From NCBI GenBank assembly GCA_015060535.1, contig SUYH01000015.1:1-64000 (forward strand): a stretch of DNA of 64,000 nucleotides. The letters are read 5' to 3'. The stretch is from Prevotella sp. Lineage in GTDB: Bacteria; Bacteroidota; Bacteroidia; Bacteroidales; Bacteroidaceae. The stretch's first letter is position 1. Each line of letters opens with the position of its first letter. Under the pieces are notes generated by a model that was not told where the DNA came from, did not search any database, and was given only the letters and a program-made list of their open reading frames with translations. This document shows, piece after piece, positions 17,546 to 25,258 of this stretch. The position numbers and the translations under genes are program-made.

Positions 17546-19018
17546 ATGAGAAAAGCCATCATCGCCATCTGCACCTTATGGTGCCTTACCATTGAAGCTG
17601 AAGTCAAACTGCCTAAGTTCTTCAGCGACAACATGGTGCTGCAACAACAGACAGAGTGTAACCTGTGGGGAACGGCTGACAAGGGAAAGACCGTCAGCAT
17701 CACCACGTCGTGGGACAACAAGACCTATCAGGTGAAAGCTGGCAAAGACGGGAAATTCGAGGTGAAGGTGCAGACGCCCGAGGCTGGCGGCCCTTACGAG
17801 ATTACTTTCACAGAACTATCCTCTAACCACTCACCCCTTACCTCTAACCACTTAAAAAACATCCTGATTGGTGAGGTATGGATATGCTCAGGCCAGTCGA
17901 ACATGGAGATGCAGATGAAGGGCTTCAAGCAGCAACCTGTGGAGGGAACGACGGAAGAGCTGCTACGTTGTAAGGACACGCAGCTGCGCCTCTTTACCGT
18001 CAAGCGCCATGTATCACTGACTCCAAGATACAATGTGGAAGGCCAATGGAACGAGGCCAATAGTGCCAGCGTGCGCGACTTCTCGGCTACAGCCTACTAC
18101 TTTGGCAAGGCCCTGCGCGCCACACTCGATGTACCCGTGGGCCTCATCGTAACGGCATGGGGTGGTTCGGCCTGCGAGGCATGGATGAAAGCCGATTGGT
18201 TGCGTGCCTTCCCTAAAGTAAAACAGACCATCACGGTAGGAGATGTCTCGAAACTTCAGCAACGCTGTCCGACAGCGCTCTATAATGGTCAGCTCAACCC
18301 ACTGATTGGCTATGGCATTCGTGGTGCTATTTGGTATCAGGGCGAAGACAACATTCCCCGTTACGACTACTATGCCCCTCTGATGGCGCGTATGGTCGAG
18401 GGGTGGCGTGCAGAGTGGAAACAGGGCGAGTTCCCTTTCTACTACTGTCAGATAGCACCCTACGACTACTCGCTCATCGGTTGGAAGGATAGTCAACTGC
18501 TGCGCGAACAGCAGATGAAGGCAGAAGACATGATTCCTAACTGTCGAATGGCCGTACTGATGGACGCTGGTCTGGAATATGGTATCCACCCCCGAAAGAA
18601 ACGTCAGGCTGGCGAGCGACTGGCGCTACTGGCTCTTGCCAACACCTACGAGGTGAAAGGTCTGCCCGAATTCGCCAAATACAAGGAGGCTGCCTTCCAG
18701 AACGATACCTGCGTCATCAGCTTCGACCGCAGCAAGGAGTGGGTATACTTCGAACATGGCCCCTCTTCAAAGAATTTCGAGGTGGCTGGTCAGGACCGCG
18801 TGTTCCATCCTGCCTCGAAGGTATGGTACTCACGCAATCGTGTCTATGTGGTCAGCGACAAGGTGAAGAAACCTGCCGCTGTGCGCTATGCCTGGCGCGA
18901 CTGGGTGGAGGGCGACCTGATGCACGATGGACTGCCCGTCAGCTCATTCCGTACAGACGACTGGGACCCCCAACCCGTCAAAACCCAAAGCAAGGGCGAT
19001 TATAACAACCCCCAATAA
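17546..19018 (+). CDS. Exported SGNH esterase of the sialate O-acetylesterase (SASA) family
   Basis: A 490-residue carbohydrate esterase, expected to remove acetyl groups from a glycan before or during depolymerisation. A short signal peptide precedes an N-terminal beta domain (KLPKFFSDNMVLQQQ). The SGNH blocks are GEVWICSGQSNM (nucleophile Ser118), WGGSACEAW and IWYQGEDNI. A late His in GIHPRKKRQAGERLA belongs to the catalytic dyad or triad. The segment SSNHSPLTSNH (92-102) just before the nucleophile strand is extra and is encoded by a 7-bp DNA repeat array. It starts 1 nt after the GH106 stop, so it is part of the same transcript. Confidence 0.88.
   Translation: MRKAIIAICTLWCLTIEAEVKLPKFFSDNMVLQQQTECNLWGTADKGKTVSITTSWDNKTYQVKAGKDGKFEVKVQTPEAGGPYEITFTELSSNHSPLTSNHLKNILIGEVWICSGQSNMEMQMKGFKQQPVEGTTEELLRCKDTQLRLFTVKRHVSLTPRYNVEGQWNEANSASVRDFSATAYYFGKALRATLDVPVGLIVTAWGGSACEAWMKADWLRAFPKVKQTITVGDVSKLQQRCPTALYNGQLNPLIGYGIRGAIWYQGEDNIPRYDYYAPLMARMVEGWRAEWKQGEFPFYYCQIAPYDYSLIGWKDSQLLREQQMKAEDMIPNCRMAVLMDAGLEYGIHPRKKRQAGERLALLALANTYEVKGLPEFAKYKEAAFQNDTCVISFDRSKEWVYFEHGPSSKNFEVAGQDRVFHPASKVWYSRNRVYVVSDKVKKPAAVRYAWRDWVEGDLMHDGLPVSSFRTDDWDPQPVKTQSKGDYNNPQ
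17816..17857. repeat. Six 7-bp repeats inside the esterase gene
   Basis: Six consecutive heptamers of the pattern CTNACCN, with the first and last degenerate, span 42 nt, exactly 14 codons. They encode the extra LSSNHSPLTSNHLK segment (91-104), just before the conserved NILIGEVW strand. Confidence 0.85.
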
Positions 19019-19029
19019 CTGAAACACCT

Positions 19030-21588
19030 ATGCACCGCATCGTTTTATTTCTTATTTTTTCTTTTATATTTAGCCCTATAGGTGCGCAAACCTCTATCGC
19101 TGGGCTGTTCCCCTTGGAGAATAGTGGTCGACTGGTATGGAACTTCAACGCTGGCTGGCGCTTCCATTTGGGTGATGTGGCTGGTGCTGAAGCTAAGGGT
19201 TTCAACGACAAAGCTTGGGAGGTTGTCTCTACGCCTCACAGCGTACAACTGATGCCTGCTGAGGCCAGTGGTTGCCGTAACTATCAGGGCATTGCCTGGT
19301 ATCGCAAGCACTTCACGATGCCCAAGGAGTGTCAAGGACGAGATGTGACACTCTACTTCGAAGCCATCATGGGCAAACAGACCATCTACGTCAATGGCCA
19401 AAAGGTGAAAGAACATGAGGGCGGCTACTTGCCCTTCTCCATCTCCCTCGCTGGTTGTTCCGTAGGCGACGACATCATCATCGCCATCAAAGCCGATAAC
19501 AGTGACGACAAGAACTACCCTCCAGGCAAGAAACAGATGACACTCGACTTCGCCTATCATGGAGGCATCTATCGCGATGTATGGCTCATCGCTAAGAATA
19601 AGGTAGCCATCACCGATGTCAACGAAGAGAATAAGGTGGCTGGTGGAGGCCTCTTCGTACACTACGCCAACATCAGCGAGAAGAGTGCTGAGGTCTTCAT
19701 CAATACCGAGGTGCGCAACAACGACAGCAAGGCTCGCGCCATTACCATTGAGCAATCTCTCGTTCCGTATGCTGCGAAAGTATCGCAGCGTACAAAACTA
19801 AGGCTCCAGCCAGGCGAGGCAAAGACCGTTACCCAGCGCTTCCTCGTCAAGAAGCCTCACCTCTGGTCGCCAGAGACACCTTATTTATATAGTATCGCTA
19901 CCCGCATCAAGGAAGGCAAACAGTCGCTCGATGGAGGTATCACGAAGATAGGCATCCGTTCTTTTGAATTCAAAGGCAAAGATGGCTTCTGGCTTAATGG
20001 CAAGAAGTATCACCAGCTGGTGGGTGCCAACCGCCATCAGGACTTTGCCTATGTGGGCAATGCCCTGCCGAACTCGCAGCAATGGCGCGATGCCAAGCGA
20101 CTGCGCGATGCTGGCTTCACCATTATCCGCACGGCCCACTATCCGCAAGACCCCTCGTTTATGGATGCCTGCGACGAGCTGGGCCTCTTTATCATCGTGG
20201 CTACGCCCGGTTGGCAATACTGGAACAAAGACAAGGGTTGGGACGAGAAGGTGCATGAGAACACGCGCCAGATTATTCGTCGCGACAGGAATCACCCCTG
20301 TGTGCTGATGTGGGAACCCATCCTTAACGAGACACGCTATCCTGAGGCGTTTGCCCTGCAGGCCCTCCAGATCACCAAGGACGAATATCCTTATCCCTAT
20401 CGTCCGGTGGCTGCTGCTGACGTGCATAGCGCAGGTGTGGCAGACCATTACGACGTGGTATATGGCTGGCCTGGCGATGACTTCAAGACAGACAAGCCCA
20501 AGCAGTGCATTTTCACGCGTGAGTTTGGCGAATTGGTTGACGACTGGTATGCGCATAACAACCTGAACCGCGCCTCGCGCTCATGGGGTGAGCGTCCCAT
20601 GCTGACGCAGGCCCTGAGCCTCTATCGTTCGACACAAGAGCTATACCATACCACAGGCCAGTTCATCGGAGGATGCCAGTGGCACCCCTTCGACCACCAG
20701 CGAGGCTATCATCCAGACCCCTATTGGGGAGGTATCTATGATGCTTTCCGCCAGAAGAAGACGGCTTTCGGTATGTTTGCTGCTGTGTTACAGCAGCCTA
20801 CTGAACGACCTCTAGTATTCATTGCTCATGAGATGACGCAGTTCTCTGAGAAGGATGTGACCATCTTCTCGAACTGCGACAGCGTGCGCCTGACTATGTA
20901 TGATGGCGAGCATTGCTGGACGCTGCCTGTGGAGAAAGGAATGGTGGTGTTCCAGGATGCGTGGGACTTCTTCGAAGCTCGCAACCACAGCTATACGCAG
21001 AAGTCGTGGCAGAGCGTAAAAATGGTGGCCGAGGGTATCATCGATGGCAAGGTAGTCTGTCAGGAAGAAAAGATGCCTTCACGCCGTAGCACCAAGCTAC
21101 GCCTCTATGTGGACGAGATGGGCAAAAAGCTCATCGCTGACGGTTCCGACTTCGTGGTGGTAATCTGCGAGGTAACTGACGACCTGGGCCACGTGCGTCG
21201 CTTAGCTAAGGAAAACATCCACTTCACCATCGAAGGCGAAGGCGAGATCATTGGCGATGCCAGCATCAACGCCAACCCCAGAGCTGTAGAATGGGGCTCA
21301 GCTCCCGTACTCGTGCGCTCTACCAAGCAGGCTGGCAAAATCAAGATTAAGGCTGAAGTACAATTCCCTGGCACTCACGCCCCCACCCCAGCAGAGCTGG
21401 AGATAGAGAGCATCCCCTACGACCTGCCCATGTGCCTATCTAGTGATACTAGTCTTACTAGTCATACTAGTTATACTAGTCCTACTAGTCATACTAGTAA
21501 TACCAGCCCCACCCTCTCCGACGAAGAGAAGGCCCGCATCTTGGAAGAGGTGAACGCTCAGCAGGCAGACTTCGGCATACAGAAATAA
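19030..21588 (+). CDS. Exported glycoside hydrolase family 2 protein with a repeat-encoded Ser/Thr linker
   Basis: An 852-residue second GH2 enzyme of the locus. The signal peptide is MHRIVLFLIFSFIFSPIGA. The jelly-roll domain (GWRFHLGDV, then YRKHFTMP and FEAIMGKQTIYVNG), an Ig-like domain and the barrel are in order. Predicted acid/base is Glu434 (PILNETR) and nucleophile Glu498 (TREFGE). A C-terminal Ig-like region ends in a low-complexity linker built from S-x-T triplets (about 804-827), written by a 9-bp DNA array, before a short acidic tail. It starts 11 nt after the esterase gene. It differs from the first GH2 in barrel motifs and length and probably has a different substrate. Confidence 0.86.
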   Translation: MHRIVLFLIFSFIFSPIGAQTSIAGLFPLENSGRLVWNFNAGWRFHLGDVAGAEAKGFNDKAWEVVSTPHSVQLMPAEASGCRNYQGIAWYRKHFTMPKECQGRDVTLYFEAIMGKQTIYVNGQKVKEHEGGYLPFSISLAGCSVGDDIIIAIKADNSDDKNYPPGKKQMTLDFAYHGGIYRDVWLIAKNKVAITDVNEENKVAGGGLFVHYANISEKSAEVFINTEVRNNDSKARAITIEQSLVPYAAKVSQRTKLRLQPGEAKTVTQRFLVKKPHLWSPETPYLYSIATRIKEGKQSLDGGITKIGIRSFEFKGKDGFWLNGKKYHQLVGANRHQDFAYVGNALPNSQQWRDAKRLRDAGFTIIRTAHYPQDPSFMDACDELGLFIIVATPGWQYWNKDKGWDEKVHENTRQIIRRDRNHPCVLMWEPILNETRYPEAFALQALQITKDEYPYPYRPVAAADVHSAGVADHYDVVYGWPGDDFKTDKPKQCIFTREFGELVDDWYAHNNLNRASRSWGERPMLTQALSLYRSTQELYHTTGQFIGGCQWHPFDHQRGYHPDPYWGGIYDAFRQKKTAFGMFAAVLQQPTERPLVFIAHEMTQFSEKDVTIFSNCDSVRLTMYDGEHCWTLPVEKGMVVFQDAWDFFEARNHSYTQKSWQSVKMVAEGIIDGKVVCQEEKMPSRRSTKLRLYVDEMGKKLIADGSDFVVVICEVTDDLGHVRRLAKENIHFTIEGEGEIIGDASINANPRAVEWGSAPVLVRSTKQAGKIKIKAEVQFPGTHAPTPAELEIESIPYDLPMCLSSDTSLTSHTSYTSPTSHTSNTSPTLSDEEKARILEEVNAQQADFGIQK
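21441..21503. repeat. Seven 9-bp repeats inside the second GH2 gene
   Basis: Seven tandem nonamers of the form TAGTNNTAC (third base pairs vary) span 63 nt. Each adds a Ser-x-Thr triplet. The unit junction recreates ACTAGT six times. Confidence 0.93.
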
Positions 21589-21591
21589 AGA

Positions 21592-24204
21592 ATGACCAGT
21601 ATACACAGAATACTCCTTACCGCAATAGGGCTAGTTGCCATAGGTGCAGGAAAAGCCCAGACGGCACCTACCGTCATTTCCGAACACTACACGACAGCAC
21701 AAGGATTGCCGTCGAATAACCTGTTGTGCACGCTACGGAGTTCTGACGGTTTTCTTTGGTTAGGCACGTGGTATGGTCTATGCCGATTCGATGGGGGTAA
21801 GTTCGTCACCTACAACAAGCCACTGAGGGCAAACTCTGACATCCCGCCACGTAAGATAGAAAGCATTGTAGAGGATGCTCGAGGCACGCTATGGTTGAAG
21901 ACGGTCGACTGGAAGCTTTACACCTTCAATCCGCATACAGAGCTATTCCATGCTATCTACGATGAGCTGAAGATTCATGCACGCAACCTGCAAATCATCA
22001 AGATACAACGCACTGACGAAGGGCGCATCCTGCTGCTGACCAAGGACAAGACGCTATTGTCGGCCATCACGGATAAGAAAGGAGACATCAGCATCATTAA
22101 ACTGGTGGATGCCAAGGGGAAAATTGATGCGCAGACCCTTCAACTCAAGGAGAACATCATCAGCGAAACGAAAAAGTATATTGCCTACGTTGGAAAGGAC
22201 TACCGCATCTTCAGTTTACGCAAAGGAAAGGGTACGCTCAAAGAAGCGATGGCCAAAGACTCCGTTGCTCAAAGACAACAATGGGAACGAATGACCAAGA
22301 TGGCAACAGAGGCAGGCATCAAGGGATACAACCAGCTGTATCAGGACCACGACAGCCTGCTTTGGGTGACCTCCAACTCACGAGGACTATACTGCGTCAG
22401 TCGCCCACGCCACGCTTTTAACTTCATCACCCTGCCCGACAATGACTCTACTGGCGTGCGCTGCATCTACCAGACCCGTCAGGGCAGCATCTTGGTGAGC
22501 ACACGCAGTCGCAATGTGTACATCTACAACAACCAAGGACTGTTGCAGCGCGCACTGCCTTATGCGCAGTATGGCGTAGGAGCCATCTATCAAGCTACAG
22601 AGGATAATCGCGGACGCCTGTGGCTGTCGACAAAAGGTGATGGATTGATTGTCGCCACACCTGACAGTTCGCAGCCCATGGGTTATCAGCTGAAGCACTA
22701 TCGCCACCAGCCTGGCGATGCTACGAGCATCAGTGGTAATAACGTCTACTTCACCTATATCGACTCCAGGCAGCACGTATGGGTGGGAACGCTTGACGGA
22801 GGACTGAACCTGGTCAACGAGGATAAGGACGGACAACTGACGTTCTACAACAAGCAACACGGTTTCAAGCACTACCCTTCCTATGGTCTCTATACCGAGG
22901 TGCGCAACATCGTGGAAGACCAGGAGGGTCGAATCTGGATAGGTACCATCGACGGACTGATGAGCATTGAGAGCAACTTCAAGCGTCCTGAGCAGATACA
23001 CTTTAAGACCTATCGCGACCAGCCTGAAGCCTTGTTTGCCAACAACGATATCTATACGCTCTATCGCGACCAGACAGGCCAGATATGGATAGGAGCCTTC
23101 GGAGGTGGACTGCAGAAACTGGGAGAAGGACCATTAGGACCACGTGAAGGACTTCGCAACGATGTCATCTACTCCATTACCGAAGACCTGCACGGACGTC
23201 TCTGGCTAGCCACTGAGGCTGGTCTGTCGTGCTATAACCAACAGACGGGGCGCATCCGCAACTTCAATCGCTACGACGGTATACCTCATGTGGAGATGGA
23301 AGAGGCTTCTGCTATGTGCAGCACAGACGGCCATCTATGGATAGGTGCCAAGACGGGCATACTGACCTTCAGTCCAGACCAGTTGCAGACCAGCAAGACC
23401 AACTACCCCACCTTCATCATCGACGTGACAACGGACAACCAGCCATACGTTGGCGAGAGAGCACTACCCTATAGCGACGAGATAGAACTGGAGCACGACC
23501 AGAACTCGTTCATCATCGAGTTTGCCGCCCTGAAATTCCAGGACCACTCACAGATCAGCTACCGCTATCAGCTGGAGGGCTACGACCGTGACTGGCATTA
23601 CGCTGGTCCACACCGTATTGCTTCCTACAACGAGGTACCTCCAGGTAACTACACCTTCGTTGTAGAAGCCATCGACGATGCCAACCCCCTACTGCAGTCG
23701 TCAGCCCGTATGATAATCCACATTCTGCCACCTTGGTGGGCTACCTGGTGGGCATACCTCATCTATCTGTGCATCGCAGCACTCATCGCCTGGCTCATCG
23801 TCCGCACCATGCTGAAGATGAACCGTATGCGCAACGAGATATACATCAGCCAACGACTGGCTAAGCTGACCTCAAAGCCTGATGAGGGCGACGAGTTCAT
23901 CGACCGGCTGCACCATGTCATCCGTCAGAACATCGCCAACAGCGACTTCAACATCGACGATATGGCTGCCGAGATGGGGCTCTCGCGCTCCGCATTCTAT
24001 AAGAAGGTGAAAGGCCTGACGGGTTTTGCACCCGTAGACCTCATCAAGGAGTTCCGCCTCAGCCATGCTGCCGAACTCCTGAAAACCACCAACCTCAACA
24101 TCACCGAAGTAGCCTTCCGCTCAGGATTCAAAGACCCCGGCTACTTTGGCAAGTGTTTCCGCAAGCGCTACGGCATGTCGCCACGCGAATACGTTAAAGA
24201 GTAA
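21592..24204 (+). CDS. Membrane-spanning sensor-regulator: beta-propeller, Y_Y_Y domain, AraC-type DNA-binding domain
   Basis: An 870-residue regulator that probably senses an oligosaccharide in the periplasm and controls this PUL. After a signal sequence, about 30-620 hold two-component-regulator propeller repeats (DGFLWLGTWYGLCRF, GRIWIGTIDGLMS, GHLWIGAKTGI). A Y_Y_Y domain is near 632-710 (YRYQLEGYDRDW) and a transmembrane helix near 714-737. The AraC-type HTH domain is at about 765-870 (DDMAAEMGLSRSAFYKKVKG, then SGFKDPGYFGKCFRKRYGMS). Unlike hybrid two-component systems of Bacteroidota, no histidine kinase or receiver domain lies between the membrane and the HTH. It is therefore a one-component, SusR-like design. 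It starts 3 nt after the GH2 stop, at the end of the catabolic arm. Confidence 0.9.
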   Translation: MTSIHRILLTAIGLVAIGAGKAQTAPTVISEHYTTAQGLPSNNLLCTLRSSDGFLWLGTWYGLCRFDGGKFVTYNKPLRANSDIPPRKIESIVEDARGTLWLKTVDWKLYTFNPHTELFHAIYDELKIHARNLQIIKIQRTDEGRILLLTKDKTLLSAITDKKGDISIIKLVDAKGKIDAQTLQLKENIISETKKYIAYVGKDYRIFSLRKGKGTLKEAMAKDSVAQRQQWERMTKMATEAGIKGYNQLYQDHDSLLWVTSNSRGLYCVSRPRHAFNFITLPDNDSTGVRCIYQTRQGSILVSTRSRNVYIYNNQGLLQRALPYAQYGVGAIYQATEDNRGRLWLSTKGDGLIVATPDSSQPMGYQLKHYRHQPGDATSISGNNVYFTYIDSRQHVWVGTLDGGLNLVNEDKDGQLTFYNKQHGFKHYPSYGLYTEVRNIVEDQEGRIWIGTIDGLMSIESNFKRPEQIHFKTYRDQPEALFANNDIYTLYRDQTGQIWIGAFGGGLQKLGEGPLGPREGLRNDVIYSITEDLHGRLWLATEAGLSCYNQQTGRIRNFNRYDGIPHVEMEEASAMCSTDGHLWIGAKTGILTFSPDQLQTSKTNYPTFIIDVTTDNQPYVGERALPYSDEIELEHDQNSFIIEFAALKFQDHSQISYRYQLEGYDRDWHYAGPHRIASYNEVPPGNYTFVVEAIDDANPLLQSSARMIIHILPPWWATWWAYLIYLCIAALIAWLIVRTMLKMNRMRNEIYISQRLAKLTSKPDEGDEFIDRLHHVIRQNIANSDFNIDDMAAEMGLSRSAFYKKVKGLTGFAPVDLIKEFRLSHAAELLKTTNLNITEVAFRSGFKDPGYFGKCFRKRYGMSPREYVKE

Positions 24205-24216
24205 ACTTGCAAATTT

Positions 24217-24615
24217 GTGAATATATTACACACCTATCAGTATCTGAATCAAAACAACTTCTATGACTTGGGCGACTATGCCAACAAGGTGGCACGATAC
24301 ACCAACGACCCGCAGCTCATCAGTATTGCTAAGGAGTTGAACAATGGTCTTGACCAAGCCATCCTCGGACGCTGTGAGCTTCATCTGTCGCCGCTTGGCG
24401 GCCTGCCTAAGTTCTCGCTCTCCGTAGTACTCTGCAGCCAAGCCGACTATCAGGCCAAGACAGCATGGGACTACACCTTCAAAGAGGCATACGAATATAC
24501 CAACTGGCACCTCTTCACCAATTGGGGCAAATGGCTCAGCACCACGAAGCAAGGCCCACGCAATCAAACCAGGCAATATGAAGGTCAGCCCGTAGGACAA
24601 TATATGTTCTGGTAA
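24217..24615 (+). CDS. Small protein of unknown function downstream of the regulator
   Basis: A 132-residue open frame with no family that I recognise. It has no signal peptide or membrane segment. The sequence is tyrosine-, tryptophan- and asparagine-rich, for example AWDYTFKEAYEYTNWHLF. Codon use resembles the neighbours, which argues for a real gene. It lies in the same reading frame as the regulator, separated from it by the TAA and four codons. The only start in that gap is GTG at 24217, so translation is probably coupled by reinitiation. The regulator ends in a normal AraC C-terminus, so a broken fusion is less likely. A terminator hairpin follows 30 nt after its stop. Confidence 0.55.
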   Translation: MNILHTYQYLNQNNFYDLGDYANKVARYTNDPQLISIAKELNNGLDQAILGRCELHLSPLGGLPKFSLSVVLCSQADYQAKTAWDYTFKEAYEYTNWHLFTNWGKWLSTTKQGPRNQTRQYEGQPVGQYMFW

Positions 24616-24645
24616 TAAAACCGACCCCATGATTCCAGAGCCATC

Positions 24646-24686
24646 AATACTCCGAACGTAATTTTTTTTATTTCGTTCGGAGTATT
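24646..24686 (+). terminator. Hairpin terminator of the + strand PUL arm
   Basis: AATACTCCGAACG (24646-24658) pairs perfectly with CGTTCGGAGTATT (24674-24686), 13 bp with an A/T-rich 15-nt loop, followed by TTTTCG. The right arm is the first unit of a 21-bp direct repeat. Confidence 0.75.
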
Positions 24687-24880
24687 TTTCGTTACTTTTG
24701 GAGTATTTTCTATTACTTCCGGAGTATTCTCAGAAAAGTTTGCAATTTTTTATCGAAATGCCATAATTCGCTCTAACATACGGATTGTTAATACGTTAAG
24801 GAGTAAAAATCCCTCATCCCTCCCATAATTTCTGCAAACGCCCTTCCACAAAGGGTTTCAGTAAGGGAGAGATACTTCTA

Positions 24881-24995
24881 ATCCCTCCCAAATCTCTCCC
24901 GTCACCTCTCCCATTACCTCTCCCATCAGGTTTATGCAGCGGAGGGATGAAGGGAGGGATGACGGGAGAGATTTGGGAGGGATGACGGGAGAGAT
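24881..24995. repeat. 24-bp perfect inverted repeat with overlapping 23-bp-period direct repeats
   Basis: Positions 24881-24904 are the exact reverse complement of 24960-24983. The right side is also a direct repeat: 24952-24972 and 24975-24995 are identical over 21 bp, a 23-bp period, and a degenerate copy follows near 25030-25050. One strand is almost pure purine (GGGAGGGAT, GGGAGAGAT). Confidence 0.9.
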
Positions 24996-25139
24996 GAAAA
25001 ACCAAAAGTCCTTTATTTACTGGGGTTTCGAAGGGATAAAGGGAGAGATGAGCCTATTTTCGAAAAAACTTTTATTTATAAGAGGAAGCCACTTTACAAG
25101 CAAAAGGTGACACCAACCTAGAAGCAGGCTTGAATGATA

Positions 25140-25198
25140 TTCCCAACGCGGGAATACTTAGTTCCCAAGGTGGGAATAACATGTTCCCAGCCTGGGAA
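25140..25198. repeat. Three TTCCC-N5-GGGAA palindromes with exact 22-bp period
   Basis: The units start at 25140, 25162 and 25184. The arms are identical and the 5-bp centres differ (AACGC, AAGGT, AGCCT). A related pair with the same 22-bp period lies at 61712-61748. Confidence 0.92.
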
Positions 25199-25206
25199 TA
25201 TAAGAA

Positions 25207-25235
25207 CAGGCTCCGCAAACGAATCGCGGAGCCTG
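25207..25235 (-). terminator. Hairpin terminator of the susC-susD operon
   Basis: CAGGCTCCGC (25207-25216) pairs with GCGGAGCCTG (25226-25235), 10 bp with a 9-nt loop. On the - strand it lies 24 nt after the susD stop and is followed by TTCTTATATT. Confidence 0.8.
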
Positions 25236-25258
25236 AAAATAATTAGAGTGATTACTGA

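Larger units (their letters stand above)
24616..25258. other. 643-bp gap between the two convergent PUL arms, filled with short-period repeats
   Basis: No gene is supported here. The gap holds a terminator for the + arm (24646-24686) and three GGAGTATT repeats with a 21-bp period (starts 24679, 24700, 24721). It then holds a large inverted/direct repeat (24881-24995), three palindromes with a 22-bp period (25140-25198) and a terminator for the - arm (25207-25235). A 63-codon frame on the - strand is only the translation of the purine-rich repeat. Confidence 0.8.

Noticed and set aside
24814..25005. A 63-codon - strand frame rich in Pro, Arg and Gly
   Set aside because: It is a translation of the purine-rich inverted and direct repeat, without promoter or family features.
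24881..25198. Possible CRISPR-like or insertion-sequence remnant
   Set aside because: Repeats are adjacent with a 22-23-bp period and have no unique spacers of constant length. No transposase fragment is present.
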